Part shown: piece after piece, positions 1-8,603 of the stretch | Numbering within the stretch: position 1 is the stretch's first letter | Layout of the letters: each line of letters starts with the position of its first letter | DNA from: CAYVQE01 sp964633205 | GTDB lineage: Bacteria > Myxococcota > B64-G9 | Length of the DNA stretch: 36,212 nt | Direction: 5' to 3' | NCBI GenBank assembly: GCA_964633205.1 | Contig: CAZWFN010000055.1 | Coordinates: 1 to 36,212, forward strand | Position numbers and translations under genes: made by a program | The notes under the pieces: model-generated | The model's database searches: none | Told to the model about the DNA's origin: nothing | Seen by the model: only the letters and a program-made list of their open reading frames with translations

Positions 1-116
1 TCTTGGCACGACAGCTAGACGTAGCGCTGATTTGCTGACAGCGCGGATGCCTCGGCGAGGGGCTGGCTTGCAAAGGTGGCTTTTTTGATGGAGGCTGGGC
101 CACGAGGAGGGAACCC

Positions 117-983
117 ATGACCAAGATCTTTCGCAGCCCGATCCCGGCGCTGGTGGCCGGCCTGTCGCTGCTGGCCGCGCCGGCGCTGGCCGAGGGGCCG
201 GTGCAGTTGCGCTACGAGTTCGCCAAGGGCCTCAAGCTGAGCTACCAGATGCAGATCGCCCAGGGCATGGAGCTGCAATCGAGCACCAGCCCCGAACCGC
301 AGCAGATGAAGACCGCCATGGACGTCGACTTCCACCAGAAGGTGCTGGCGGTCAAGCCGGCCGGGGCCGAGATCGAGTTCGGCTTCGACAAGGTGGCCGC
401 CGAGGCCGAGCTGGGCGGCAAGCGGATGCCGGTGCCCCAGATGGAGTCGCTCGACCAGGTGGTGCTGCGGGCGCGCATGTCCGAGCGCGGCAAGATGGAG
501 GCGCTCGAGGTCCACAACGCCGACGCCCTGCCGCCCGAGGCCCAGAAGATGGCCGTCGAGATGAAGAAGTCGATCGCCCAGAACGCGCTGGTGTTCCCCG
601 AGGGCCCGTTGAAAAAGGGCGCCAGCTGGGAGGTCGAGCAGCGGGTGCCCACCCAGCTCGGCGGGGGGCCGGCGCTGGAGATGCGGGTGCAGAGCAAGTA
701 CACCTACGCCGGCATGGAGGAGCACCTCGGCCGGCAGGCGGCCCGCATCGAGACCCGGGTGCAGGTGTCGCTGCACGGCGAGACCACCCAGATGGGGGTG
801 CCGGTCAAGGCCGACATGGAGGGCGCCGGCGACGGCCAGGCCTGGTTCTTGGCCGAAAAGGGCCAGCTGCTCCACACCCGGACCGAGTTCTTGCTCAAGG
901 GCAAGGTGGTCGGCGAGCAAGAGGGCCAGCAGGTGACCACCCGGATGAAGATCGACACCAAGGCCGAGATGCGTCTGAAATGA
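117..983 (+). CDS. Exported protein of unknown function
   Basis: The product is 288 residues. It opens with a classical signal peptide (basic MTKIFRS start, hydrophobic core about residues 9-22, cleavage likely after ALA near residue 25), so it should be periplasmic or outer-membrane associated. The rest is soluble, with alternating beta-type segments and many Met and Gln residues but no catalytic motif I recognise. The pattern of a repeated 'lkkGasWeve' type segment resembles DUF6263-like or 'quinohemoprotein-neighbour' beta proteins only loosely, so I assign no family. The ATG is well supported by a GAGGAGG Shine-Dalgarno at 104-110. The stop overlaps the start of the next gene by four bases (ATGA), so the two are probably translated together. 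I see no clear promoter in the 116 bases upstream. Confidence 0.85.
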   Translation: MTKIFRSPIPALVAGLSLLAAPALAEGPVQLRYEFAKGLKLSYQMQIAQGMELQSSTSPEPQQMKTAMDVDFHQKVLAVKPAGAEIEFGFDKVAAEAELGGKRMPVPQMESLDQVVLRARMSERGKMEALEVHNADALPPEAQKMAVEMKKSIAQNALVFPEGPLKKGASWEVEQRVPTQLGGGPALEMRVQSKYTYAGMEEHLGRQAARIETRVQVSLHGETTQMGVPVKADMEGAGDGQAWFLAEKGQLLHTRTEFLLKGKVVGEQEGQQVTTRMKIDTKAEMRLK

Positions 984-1816
984 TGCGCCTGGCGCTCGTC
1001 GGCGGCTGCCTGCTGGCGGCGGCCGGCGCCCAGCCGCGCTACGCGGCCGTCCCGCCGGCCGCTGCGCTCGAGTTGGAGATCGAACAGCGGGTGCGCCTGA
1101 CCGCCGCCGGACCGGCCGCGCCGGCCCAGCAGCGCCACCGCAGCCTGAAGCTGCGGCTGGCGCCCGCCGCGGCCGGCGCCGGGCACTGGCGCTGGACGGT
1201 GCGCCGGGTGGCCGCCGCGCACCAGCTCGGCGAGCAGGAGATCGATCCGGGGGGCGCCGAGCAGCTACAGGGCAAGGCCCTGGTGGCCGCCATCGGGCCG
1301 GCCGGGCCCAAGGACGCGGCCCTGCGCATCGAGCCGGCCGCCGGCCTGGATGCCACCTGGGCCGCGGCCCTGCCCTGGGCCGAGCTGCTGCGGCTGGGCC
1401 TGCGCCTGGGCCTGCCGCCGCTGCCCGCCGAGCCGCTGCGCCCCGGCGACTGCTGGAGCGCCGAGCAGCGGCTGCCGGCCACCCTGCCGGGCGCCGAGGG
1501 CCTCGAGATCGTGCTGTGGAGCGTGTTCACCGCCACCGGCTTCGAGGACTGTGCGGCCGGTCGCTGTGCCCGCATCGAGCAGATCGGCCGGGTGAGCCTG
1601 GTCGAGCGCCGCCTGCTGGGCGACTCCATGGTCACGGTGGATTTCTTCGGCGGCCTGCGCGCCAGCCACCTGCTGGGCCCGGCCGGCCCGCTGGCCAGCA
1701 AGGGCCGGCTGGAGCTCGACTGCCAGCTGCTGTCCCACCGGGCGCCGGGGCTGCCGCCGCGCTTCGCCACCCGCGCCGCCATCGAGCTCGACTACCGCTC
1801 GCGGCCGGCCGGCTGA
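980..1816 (+). CDS. Exported or secreted protein of unknown function, coupled to upstream gene
   Basis: The product is 278 residues, Ala/Arg/Leu rich. The N-terminus (MMRLALVGGCLLAAAGAQPRYA) looks like a short signal peptide; a Cys at residue 10 lies in a hydrophobic run but the lipobox is poor. The body has a general resemblance to the upstream protein (both carry a long beta-rich region with a 'pG..W..eq..pt' type segment near the middle), so they may be distant paralogues acting together; this is inference. It starts inside the upstream stop (ATGA), and ATG codons at 980 and 983 are both possible. Its 3' end overlaps the convergent anti-sigma factor gene by 25 bases. No function can be named. 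Confidence 0.75.
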   Translation: MMRLALVGGCLLAAAGAQPRYAAVPPAAALELEIEQRVRLTAAGPAAPAQQRHRSLKLRLAPAAAGAGHWRWTVRRVAAAHQLGEQEIDPGGAEQLQGKALVAAIGPAGPKDAALRIEPAAGLDATWAAALPWAELLRLGLRLGLPPLPAEPLRPGDCWSAEQRLPATLPGAEGLEIVLWSVFTATGFEDCAAGRCARIEQIGRVSLVERRLLGDSMVTVDFFGGLRASHLLGPAGPLASKGRLELDCQLLSHRAPGLPPRFATRAAIELDYRSRPAG

Positions 1817-2436
1817 GCCTGCCCGACGACCAGCCACAGCCGGATGCGACCGCCGGGGCCGGGCCGGGGCGCTTGGACGGGCAGCGCCACGTCCAGCCCG
1901 GCCGCGTCCAGCGCCGCGCGCAGCTCGGCCCAGCGCTCCGGCCGCAGGCGCAGCTCGACCTCGCCCTCCGGGCCGGCCGCCGGATCGACCTGCAGCTCCA
2001 GCCGCTCGGCCACCGCCACCACCGCCGCGCGCTGCTCGGCGTCGGCCAGCGCGATGCGCACCGGCCCGCTGTCGAGCAGCACGTCGATCTGCTGCTGGGC
2101 GATGAGCACCAGCAGCAGCAGCAGACCCACCGACAGCAGCAAGGCCCAGGTGGTCCAGATCGAGGAGAAGGGGGCGCTCATCCGGTCGGACAAGCGCCGC
2201 CGGCCGCGCAGCAGGCCGGCTCGCCGGGCCCGGTGCTCCACCCGGCGGACGAAGCGTTCGGGCGCCCGCACCCGGGGCAGCCGCTCGACCATCCGCAGGG
2301 TCTGGCGCAGCAGGGTCAGCGAGCGCCGGCACTCGGGACAGTCGGCCAGGTGGCGCTCCAGGGCTGCCGCCCGGTCGGCGTCCAGGCTTCCCTCGAGGTA
2401 CTCGCTCAGCAGCTCGTCAGCGCGCTCGTGGTCCAT
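1792..2436 (-). CDS. Anti-sigma factor with zf-HC2 zinc finger
   Basis: A 214-residue membrane protein. Residues 1-45 form the anti-sigma zinc finger (zf-HC2 type): H29 followed by C33 and C36 in the HxxxCxxC pattern. A single transmembrane helix follows at about 93-113, then a roughly 100-residue domain expected to face the periplasm. By family knowledge, the cytoplasmic zinc finger holds the cognate ECF sigma factor inactive until a signal is received. The gene starts 6 bases after the stop of the sigma factor gene, which is the usual sigma/anti-sigma operon order. Its last 25 bases overlap, tail to tail, the gene ending at 1816. The signal sensed cannot be told from the sequence. Confidence 0.88.
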   Translation of the reverse strand: MDHERADELLSEYLEGSLDADRAAALERHLADCPECRRSLTLLRQTLRMVERLPRVRAPERFVRRVEHRARRAGLLRGRRRLSDRMSAPFSSIWTTWALLLSVGLLLLLVLIAQQQIDVLLDSGPVRIALADAEQRAAVVAVAERLELQVDPAAGPEGEVELRLRPERWAELRAALDAAGLDVALPVQAPRPGPGGRIRLWLVVGQAQPAGRER

Positions 2437-2442
2437 GACAGC

Positions 2443-3057
2443 TCACCGATCTTCTTCGAGATAAGGGGCCAGGCGCCGGGCCAGCTCGAGCCGGGCGCGG
2501 TGCAGCCGGCTCTTGATGGTGCCCGGCGGCAGGCCGGTGATCTCTTGGATTTCCTCGTAGCTCAGGTGTTCCAGATCGCGCAGCACCACCAGCTCGCGGT
2601 GATCGGCGCTCAGCGCTCCGATCTGCTGCTGGATGAGCAGCTCGAGCTGGCGGCCCTCGGCCAGGCTGTCCGGCCGCTCCACCTGCCCGGCCACCGGCTG
2701 GTGGATCTGCTGGCCGGCCAGATCGGCGTGGCGGGTATCGTCCAGTGATTGCTTGCGCTCGTGGGCCCGGCGGCGGAGGAACTTGATCCGGTTCAGGCAG
2801 TGGTTGCGGGTGATGCGGTAGATCCAGGTCGACAAGCGGCTCTCGGCGCGGAAGGAGTCGATGGCCTTGAACACGGTCAGGAAGACATCCTGGGCCAGGT
2901 CCTCGGCCTCGGCGGCGCTGCCGAGCAGGCGCAGGCACAGGCCGTAGACCTGGTTCTGGTGCTGGCGCACCAGCCGGGTGAAGGCCGCCGGGTCGCCGCG
3001 CTGCAGCGCGGCCACCAGCTGGGCCTCGGCCGATCGATTTTTTTCCCGTGTGGCCAC
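2443..3057 (-). CDS. ECF-family RNA polymerase sigma factor
   Basis: About 204 residues when started at GTG 3057. Region sigma-2 (about residues 24-95) contains the DLAQDVFLTVFKAIDSFR and STWIYRITRN segments typical of the -10 recognition helix; region sigma-4 (about 145-195) contains a helix-turn-helix, LSYEEIQEITGLPPGTIKSR. A longer open frame continues to an ATG at 3198, but those extra residues look like non-coding sequence. A promoter-like element at 3067-3096 would place the transcript start just before GTG 3057, so translation may be nearly leaderless; no Shine-Dalgarno is seen. The gene is followed at once by the anti-sigma gene. The divergent S41 protease gene is a possible target or signalling partner, by position only. 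Confidence 0.9.
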   Translation of the reverse strand: MATREKNRSAEAQLVAALQRGDPAAFTRLVRQHQNQVYGLCLRLLGSAAEAEDLAQDVFLTVFKAIDSFRAESRLSTWIYRITRNHCLNRIKFLRRRAHERKQSLDDTRHADLAGQQIHQPVAGQVERPDSLAEGRQLELLIQQQIGALSADHRELVVLRDLEHLSYEEIQEITGLPPGTIKSRLHRARLELARRLAPYLEEDR

Positions 3058-3066
3058 CTGAGCCAG

Positions 3067-3096
3067 AACATAGGCCGGGCCGGCGACGTCCGTCAA
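3067..3096 (-). promoter_or_regulatory. Sigma-70-like promoter for the ECF sigma operon
   Basis: Reading leftward: TTGACG (plus-strand 3091-3096), an 18-base spacer, then TATGTT (3067-3072). The predicted start point lies within a few bases of GTG 3057. The -35 is one base off consensus and the -10 matches four of six. Confidence 0.5.
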
Positions 3097-3176
3097 TCGA
3101 CGCCGGCGGCATTCGTTTGAATGATCGGGCGATGCGGATTGTTCCGCTGTCGTATGGCTGCCACTGTTCGGCCAGC

Positions 3177-3205
3177 TTGACAAGCCGCGGGCCGGCACCT
3201 AAACT
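3177..3205 (+). promoter_or_regulatory. Sigma-70-like promoter for the S41 protease gene
   Basis: TTGACA at 3177-3182, a 17-base spacer, and TAAACT at 3200-3205. It lies 53 bases upstream of the ATG at 3258, which is preceded by AAGGAG at 3243-3248. The -35 is a perfect match and the -10 matches four of six positions. Confidence 0.65.
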
Positions 3206-3257
3206 GCCGGAAGACCGCTATGTCTTTTTCGTATTTTTTAACAAGGAGATAGATTCC

Positions 3258-6200
3258 ATGCAGCGCCTGCTCGTCGCGCTTTCGATCCCGTTGCTGCTCG
3301 GCCTGGTGCCGCCGGCTGCGGCCGTTGATGAACCCACCGCCGACTACGATCTGGCGCGCATGGAGGGGCTGAGCTGGGTGCTGCTGCAGATCAAGCAGGA
3401 CTACGTGGATCCGACCCGGGTCAAGCCGGCGAAGATGCTCGAGGAGGTGCTCGACTACCTCGAGCTCCGGGTGTCCGAGGTGGAGATCAGCCTCGACGGC
3501 GGCCGGGCCCGGGTGCAGGTGGGCGCCGAGGTCTCGGAGTTCGAGGTCGGCCAGCCGGACACGGTCTGGGAGATGAACTACAATCTGCAGCCCATCTTCG
3601 GCTACATCGCCGAGCAGCTCGACTCGGACACCGATCCCAAGGACGTCGAGTTCGCCGCGGTCAACGGCATGCTCAGCACCCTCGATCCGCACTCCAACCT
3701 GCTGCCGCCCGAGCTGTTCCGCGAGATGCAGCTCAAGACCACCGGCGAGTTCGGCGGGCTGGGCATTCGCATCACCATCCGCAAGGGCGCGCTGACCATC
3801 ATCTCGCCGCTGCCCGATACCCCGGCCGCCCGGCTGGGGCTCAAGGCCATGGATCAGATCGTGCGCATCGGCGATGAGTCCACCGTCAACATGCCGCTGG
3901 ACGAGGCGGTCAACCTGCTGCGCGGCAAGGCCGGCACCAAGGTCACCATCTGGGTGCAGCGCAGCGGCTGGGCCGAGCCGCACAAGTACGTCATCACCCG
4001 CGAGACCATCCGGGTGCGCTCGGTCATCTCCAAGCTGCTCGAGGGCAAGATCGGCTACATCCAGCTGCAGGACTTCACCCGCCACACCGGCGGCGACGTG
4101 CTGCGCCACCTGGCGCAGCTCAAGCGCGAGGCGGGCGGGCTGGAGGGGCTGGTGCTCGATCTGCGCAACAATGCCGGCGGGCTGATGAAGGCAGCGGTGC
4201 AGGCGGCCGATCTTTTTCTGGACCAGGGCATCATCGTGGCCACGGTGGCCTACGGCGAGGATTCGACCCCCGAGGATCGCTACCAGAAGCTGCGCGAGGA
4301 GAAGCGCGCCAGCGAGGACGGCGTGGAGCTGGACCTGCCCATCGCAGTGCTGATCAACTCGGGCTCGGCCTCGGCCTCGGAGATCCTGGCCGGGGCGCTG
4401 AAGAACCTCGACCGCGCGGTGCTGATAGGCGAGCAGACCTTCGGCAAGGGCACGGTGCAGATCCTCAACGACCGGGTGCCGCCGTCGATCGACGGCGCCT
4501 GCCTGAAGCTGACCGTGGCCGAGTACCTGCTCCCGGGCGACATCTCCATCCAGGAGATCGGGGTCACCCCGGACATCGAGCTGCTGCCGGTGCAGCTCGA
4601 TGCCGACGATCTGCAGGTCTTCTGCCAGCCGGAGCACTTCCGCGAGGAGAACATCCCGGTTCACCTGGTGAAGAAGCGCGCCGCCGTGTCCAACAAGCCG
4701 TCCTACGAGCTGCGTTACCTCGAAGAGGTCGAGCCCGAGCCCGAGGAAGGCGAGGAGCCGCCGATCGAGGAGCCGGGTTACAAGGAGGACTTCCAGATCC
4801 GGCTGGCGCGCGACATGCTCAGGCGGGTCGACACCCCCCGGGGCGCGGCCATGCTCGATGACGGCAAAGCCTTCATCGAGCAGATGCGCCAACGCGAGAT
4901 GGGCAAGATGGTCGAGGGCATGGATGCGCTCGGGGTCGACTGGTCGGCCGGCGAGGCCGAGGGCGCGACCGGTGAGGCCCGCTTCGAGCTGGTCGGCGAC
5001 GGCGTGGCCGCCGACGGGGCGGCCCGGGCCGACAGCGAGGTGCGGCTGAAGCTGACGGTGCGCAACACCGGCGCCGCGCCCTTCTTCCGGCTGCGGGCCG
5101 AGTCGCGCTGCCCGGCCGGTTTGTTCGATCGCCGCGAGTTCCTGTTCGGCCGGTTGGAGCCGGGCCAGAGCCGCTCCTGGGAGGTGCCCGTCGAGATCCC
5201 CCGCGGCGCGGCCAGCCGCACCGAGCAGCTGCGCTTTTTGTTCTTCGCCGAGGCCGGCCAGGCGCCGGCCCCGCTGGACACCCGGTTCAGCATCCAGGGC
5301 TTGGACCGGCCCGCCTTCGGCTTCAGCTGGCGGGCGCGCGACCCCAAGGGCAACGGCGATGGGCTGATCCAGCCGGGCGAGCGCATCGAGCTCGATCTGA
5401 CCGTCCACAACCTGGGCGCCGGCAGCAGCTTCGAGGCCAAGGCGCTGCTGAAGAACGAGGCCGGCAAGGATCTGTTCATCCAGTCCAACGGCGGCCGGCT
5501 GGTCTTCGGTGAGATCGCGGCCCAGGCCGCGATGACCAAGGCCTTCCGCTTCCGGGTGCGGGCTGATACCGAACGCGACGTGCTGCCGGTGGAGGTGACC
5601 ATCTGGGACTCGGCGCTGGGCACCACCCAGGTGGCCCGCATCGAGCTGCCGGTCCAGGCCGCCGCGGTCAAACCCACCGCGCTGCGCACCGGCTTGAAGG
5701 TCACCCGCGACCGGGCCGCGGTGCGCGGCGGAGCCGCGGTGGCGGCGCCGCTGGTGGCCCGGGCGGCGCGCGGCTCCTTGCTGTTGGCCGACGCCCGGCT
5801 GGGCGACTGGTACCGGCTGGCCGGCGCCAAGGACGAGCCCGGGGCCGGCTGGATCCACCGCGCCACCGTGGAGCGGGTTGCCGCGCGCCGGGCCAAGGCG
5901 GCCGGGGCGGCGGCGCTGAAGCCGTTCATCCAGCACACCCCGCCCCGGATCGCGCTCGAGACCAAGCCGCAGTTCTACGAGCAGGGCGAGTCCATCACCC
6001 TGCGCGGGCGGGTGCACGACGACGACTCAGCCATCCGCGACGTGGCCGTGTGGGTCGGCAGCGACAAGATCCGCCTGTTGGCCGGCAGCAAGATGCGCAA
6101 CCCGCGCGACTTCCCGCTGGAGGTCGAGGTGCCGCTGGAACCCGGCCCCAACCACATCACCATCATCGCTCGCGAAGGCCAGCACTTCGCCGCCCACCGC

Positions 6201-6284
6201 TCGCTGGTCATCACCCGGCCGGGCGGGCTGGACGAGGAGCGGGACGAGGACGACGAGCTGATGCAGGTGCCGATCCGGCCCTGA
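3258..6284 (+). CDS. Carboxyl-terminal processing protease (S41 family, PDZ) with long C-terminal extension
   Basis: 1008 residues starting at ATG 3258, set by AAGGAG ten bases upstream; in-frame starts further up lie in the promoter. A signal peptide (MQRLLVALSIPLLLGLVPPAAA) sends it to the periplasm. Order: N-terminal region, PDZ domain (about 165-255, substrate binding), S41 catalytic domain (about 265-430). The Ser/Lys dyad is visible: S372 in GSASASE and K397 in FGKGTVQ, 25 residues apart as in plant D1 protease and E. coli Prc. After an acidic linker near 490-510, the last ~450 residues hold two CARDB-like beta domains, an SH3b-like segment (about 810-875, with GDWYRL and GWI) and an Ig-like domain, ending in an acidic tail. 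Usual S41 proteases are 400-700 residues. The substrate is unknown; the extension suggests docking to the wall or another protein. Confidence 0.93.
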   Translation: MQRLLVALSIPLLLGLVPPAAAVDEPTADYDLARMEGLSWVLLQIKQDYVDPTRVKPAKMLEEVLDYLELRVSEVEISLDGGRARVQVGAEVSEFEVGQPDTVWEMNYNLQPIFGYIAEQLDSDTDPKDVEFAAVNGMLSTLDPHSNLLPPELFREMQLKTTGEFGGLGIRITIRKGALTIISPLPDTPAARLGLKAMDQIVRIGDESTVNMPLDEAVNLLRGKAGTKVTIWVQRSGWAEPHKYVITRETIRVRSVISKLLEGKIGYIQLQDFTRHTGGDVLRHLAQLKREAGGLEGLVLDLRNNAGGLMKAAVQAADLFLDQGIIVATVAYGEDSTPEDRYQKLREEKRASEDGVELDLPIAVLINSGSASASEILAGALKNLDRAVLIGEQTFGKGTVQILNDRVPPSIDGACLKLTVAEYLLPGDISIQEIGVTPDIELLPVQLDADDLQVFCQPEHFREENIPVHLVKKRAAVSNKPSYELRYLEEVEPEPEEGEEPPIEEPGYKEDFQIRLARDMLRRVDTPRGAAMLDDGKAFIEQMRQREMGKMVEGMDALGVDWSAGEAEGATGEARFELVGDGVAADGAARADSEVRLKLTVRNTGAAPFFRLRAESRCPAGLFDRREFLFGRLEPGQSRSWEVPVEIPRGAASRTEQLRFLFFAEAGQAPAPLDTRFSIQGLDRPAFGFSWRARDPKGNGDGLIQPGERIELDLTVHNLGAGSSFEAKALLKNEAGKDLFIQSNGGRLVFGEIAAQAAMTKAFRFRVRADTERDVLPVEVTIWDSALGTTQVARIELPVQAAAVKPTALRTGLKVTRDRAAVRGGAAVAAPLVARAARGSLLLADARLGDWYRLAGAKDEPGAGWIHRATVERVAARRAKAAGAAALKPFIQHTPPRIALETKPQFYEQGESITLRGRVHDDDSAIRDVAVWVGSDKIRLLAGSKMRNPRDFPLEVEVPLEPGPNHITIIAREGQHFAAHRSLVITRPGGLDEERDEDDELMQVPIRP

Positions 6285-6296
6285 TTCGCGGTCAGT

Positions 6297-6316
6297 GATC
6301 GGGGGTCGTTTTTTTT
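6297..6316 (+). terminator. Possible terminator between convergent genes
   Basis: A short inverted repeat (GATC...GGTC, weak stem) is followed directly by eight T residues at 6309-6316, in the 36-base gap between the protease stop and the aminotransferase stop. The T tract is clear; the stem is poor, so efficiency is doubtful. Confidence 0.35.
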
Positions 6317-6320
6317 CGCC

Positions 6321-7511
6321 TCAGGCCTGCTTGCGGGCCGCTTGCGCAGCCTCGGCGATCAGCGGCAGGGCGGTCTCGATCTCGCGGCGGGTGACGCAGT
6401 AGCTCAGCCGGATATGGCCCGGGCGGCCGAAGCCGGCGCCGGGCACGGCCAGCACCCGGTGGGCCAGCAGCTGCTGCACGAAGGCCATGTCGTCGGCAGT
6501 GGGGGTCTTGGGGAAGAGGTAGAAGGCCCCCTGGGGTTTGACGTACTCCAGCCCGGCGCGATCCAGCCCGGCGCAGAACAGGTCGCGCAGCTGCTGGTAC
6601 TGCTCGACCGGCACGCTGGCGTCCTGGCAATCGGCCGCCACCTGCTGGAACAGCGACGGCGCGTTGACGAAGCCCAGGGTGCGGTTGACGAAGGTCATGG
6701 CCCCGCGCAGGGCCTCGCGATCGGCGTGTTGCGGCGAGATCAGCGCGTAGCCGATGCGCTCGCCGGCCAGGCCCAGATCCTTGGAGTGCGACAGCACCAG
6801 CACCGTGTTGGGATGGGCGGCGAACACGCTGGGCACGGCCAGCCCGTCGTAGACGATCTTGCGGTAGGGCTCGTCCGACAGCAGGGTGATGGGCCGGCCG
6901 TGGGCGCGCTCGGCATCCGCCAGCAGCCGGCCCAGCTCGGCCAGCCGCTCGGCCGAGTACATGCGGCCGGTGGGGTTGTTGGGCGTGTTGAGCAGCACCG
7001 CCTTGGTGCGCGGGCCCAGCTTGCGCTCCAGCTCGGCCAGGTCGAGATCGAACTCCGGGCTCGACTCGGCCACCACCAGCTGGCCGCCGTGGTTGTCGAC
7101 ATAGAAGCGGTACTCGGAGAAGTACGGCGCGATGATCACCACCCGGTCGCCCGGGTCCAGCAGCGACTTGAGCGCCACGTTCAGCGCGCCGGCCGCACCG
7201 GTGGTCATGATGACGTCCTGATCGGCGAACTCCGCGCCGGCCAGCCCGCGCCAGTGGGCGGCGATTTTCTCGCGCACCGCGGCATGGCCGGCGTTGGGCA
7301 TGTAGCGGTGCAGGCCCGCCGGGCCCTCGGTGACCAGTCGCTGCAGGCTGGACTGCACCGCCGCCGGCGGCTCGAAGATGGGGTTGCCGAGCGAGAAGTC
7401 GAAGACCTGGTCGGCGCCGTGTTGCTGCTTCAGCCGCACCCCTTGCTCGAACATCTTGCGGATCCAGGAGGCCTGGGTCATGTCCTGCTCGACTTTGGCG
7501 GAGATGGGCAT
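6321..7511 (-). CDS. Pyridoxal-phosphate aminotransferase, class I/II
   Basis: 396 residues, a fold-type I aminotransferase that would transfer an amino group between an amino acid and a 2-oxo acid in the cytoplasm. Visible signatures: NTPNNPTGRMYS (the NPTG substrate/cofactor loop), a D-E-P-Y-R segment after the cofactor Asp region, and SHSKDLGLAGERIGY in which K244 should form the Schiff base with PLP. The C-terminal GAFYLFPK and GxFGRPGHIRLSY segments are also typical, the latter with the carboxylate-binding Arg. Length matches the AspC/AlaA-like family. ATG 7511 is chosen because AAAAGGAG lies ten bases upstream; the open frame runs further but crosses the promoter at 7564-7592. Substrate specificity cannot be assigned. 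Confidence 0.92.
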   Translation of the reverse strand: MPISAKVEQDMTQASWIRKMFEQGVRLKQQHGADQVFDFSLGNPIFEPPAAVQSSLQRLVTEGPAGLHRYMPNAGHAAVREKIAAHWRGLAGAEFADQDVIMTTGAAGALNVALKSLLDPGDRVVIIAPYFSEYRFYVDNHGGQLVVAESSPEFDLDLAELERKLGPRTKAVLLNTPNNPTGRMYSAERLAELGRLLADAERAHGRPITLLSDEPYRKIVYDGLAVPSVFAAHPNTVLVLSHSKDLGLAGERIGYALISPQHADREALRGAMTFVNRTLGFVNAPSLFQQVAADCQDASVPVEQYQQLRDLFCAGLDRAGLEYVKPQGAFYLFPKTPTADDMAFVQQLLAHRVLAVPGAGFGRPGHIRLSYCVTRREIETALPLIAEAAQAARKQA

Positions 7512-7563
7512 GGGCGATGGGCTCCTTTTGGCGCTGGGCGAAAACACCTCCGGCTTCACCCGG

Positions 7564-7592
7564 GGTATAACGAGTGAGCCGGATGGTGTCAA
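7564..7592 (-). promoter_or_regulatory. Sigma-70 promoter for the aminotransferase gene
   Basis: Reading leftward: TTGACA (plus 7587-7592), a 17-base spacer, and TATACC (7564-7569). The -35 is perfect and the -10 matches four of six. It leaves a leader of about 45 bases and makes the aminotransferase independent of the upstream M23 gene. Confidence 0.7.
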
Positions 7593-7610
7593 CGCCGCGC
7601 CAAACCCGAC

Positions 7611-8603
7611 CTATTGGCCCCAGCCGAAGACGATGCCTTCCTGGTGGTCCGAGAAGCGCAGCGGCACCTGGCGCAGGTGGTCGAGCGGATCGACCGCCTC
7701 GCCGCCGCGGTAGACGGCGAAGTGGAGATGCGGGCCGGTGGCCCGGCCCGAGGCGCCCAGCAGGCCGATGACGTCGCCGGCGCCGACCCGCTGGCCGACC
7801 CGGACCATGATCATGGACAGGTGGCCGTAGAGGGTCTCGCTGCCATCGGCGTGGCGCAGCCGCACGCAGCGGCCGGCCGAGCCGACCCAGGCGGCCTGCA
7901 GCACCAGGCCGGCGGCGGCGGCGTAGATGGGCGCGTTGGGTCTGGCCGACAGGTCGAGCCCGGCGTGGAAGCGGATCTGCTCGGGGTGGATGGGGTCGCG
8001 GCGGTTGCCGAAGCCGGAGGTGATCACGCCGCGGCCGATGGGCCACAGCAGGCCCTGATCGCGCGGCCGCTTCTGCCGGCTGGCCGTCGCGGCCAGGGTG
8101 CGCATGGCGCGCAGCCGGCGATCGATCCGGATCAGCAGCCGCAGCACCGCTCGCTCCAGCTCGGGCGGGGTGCCCAGCGGCCGCCGGCGTTCGCGGTCCA
8201 GCTCGAACTCGGCCGCGATGCGGGCGCGGATCAAGGGCGCCAGGCTGAGCCGCTCGGGGGCCTGGGCCAGGTACAGGTCCATCATCTCCAGCAAGGGCGG
8301 CCAGGCCGCGTCCAGCATGGGGCCCGAGCCGCGGCGCAGCTGCTGGAAGCGGTCGATGGCCCGCTGCACCTCGGCCTGGGCGACGGCGACCAGCGGCCGC
8401 TCGGGCCGCGGCGCCGCCGGCCTGTCCGGCTTTGCGGCCGCTGCCGGGGTCCGCTCGGCAGCCCAGCCCGGCCAGTCGGCCGGCGGCGGGGCCGCGGCGC
8501 GCCGGACCAGCCGCGGCGTGGGGCTGTGATCCAGCCGCGGGGTGGCGCAGCCGCTGGCCAGCAGCAAAGCGGCGACTGCGATGGCGGGCCGGCGCGCATC
8601 CAT
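7611..8603 (-). CDS. M23-family peptidase lipoprotein (LytM/peptidoglycan endopeptidase type)
   Basis: 330 residues from ATG 8603. The N-terminus MDARRPAIAVAALLLASGC is a lipoprotein signal with a good lipobox (ASGC, Cys at residue 19). A Pro/Ala-rich linker and a helical region (about 60-165) precede the M23 zinc-metallopeptidase domain (about 185-320). The zinc ligands are present: H213 and D217 in FHAGLDL, and H292/H294 in the GPHLHF motif; the YGHLS segment supplies the further active-site His. So it should be an active endopeptidase that cuts peptidoglycan cross-links, or a LytM activator, anchored in the outer or inner membrane. The frame continues 21 codons upstream, but the signal peptide fixes the start. 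Confidence 0.9.
   Translation of the reverse strand: MDARRPAIAVAALLLASGCATPRLDHSPTPRLVRRAAAPPPADWPGWAAERTPAAAAKPDRPAAPRPERPLVAVAQAEVQRAIDRFQQLRRGSGPMLDAAWPPLLEMMDLYLAQAPERLSLAPLIRARIAAEFELDRERRRPLGTPPELERAVLRLLIRIDRRLRAMRTLAATASRQKRPRDQGLLWPIGRGVITSGFGNRRDPIHPEQIRFHAGLDLSARPNAPIYAAAAGLVLQAAWVGSAGRCVRLRHADGSETLYGHLSMIMVRVGQRVGAGDVIGLLGASGRATGPHLHFAVYRGGEAVDPLDHLRQVPLRFSDHQEGIVFGWGQ

Noticed and set aside
4..22. TGGCACG at the left edge, a perfect -24 half of a sigma-54 promoter
   Set aside because: The -12 half at the right distance reads CTAGA instead of TTGCW, so the GC is missing.
3093..6017. A 2.9-kb open frame on the minus strand, antisense to the S41 protease
   Set aside because: Its product is low-complexity, rich in His, Gln, Leu and Arg, as expected from reading GC-rich codons in the complementary frame. 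The plus-strand frame has clear PDZ and S41 motifs.
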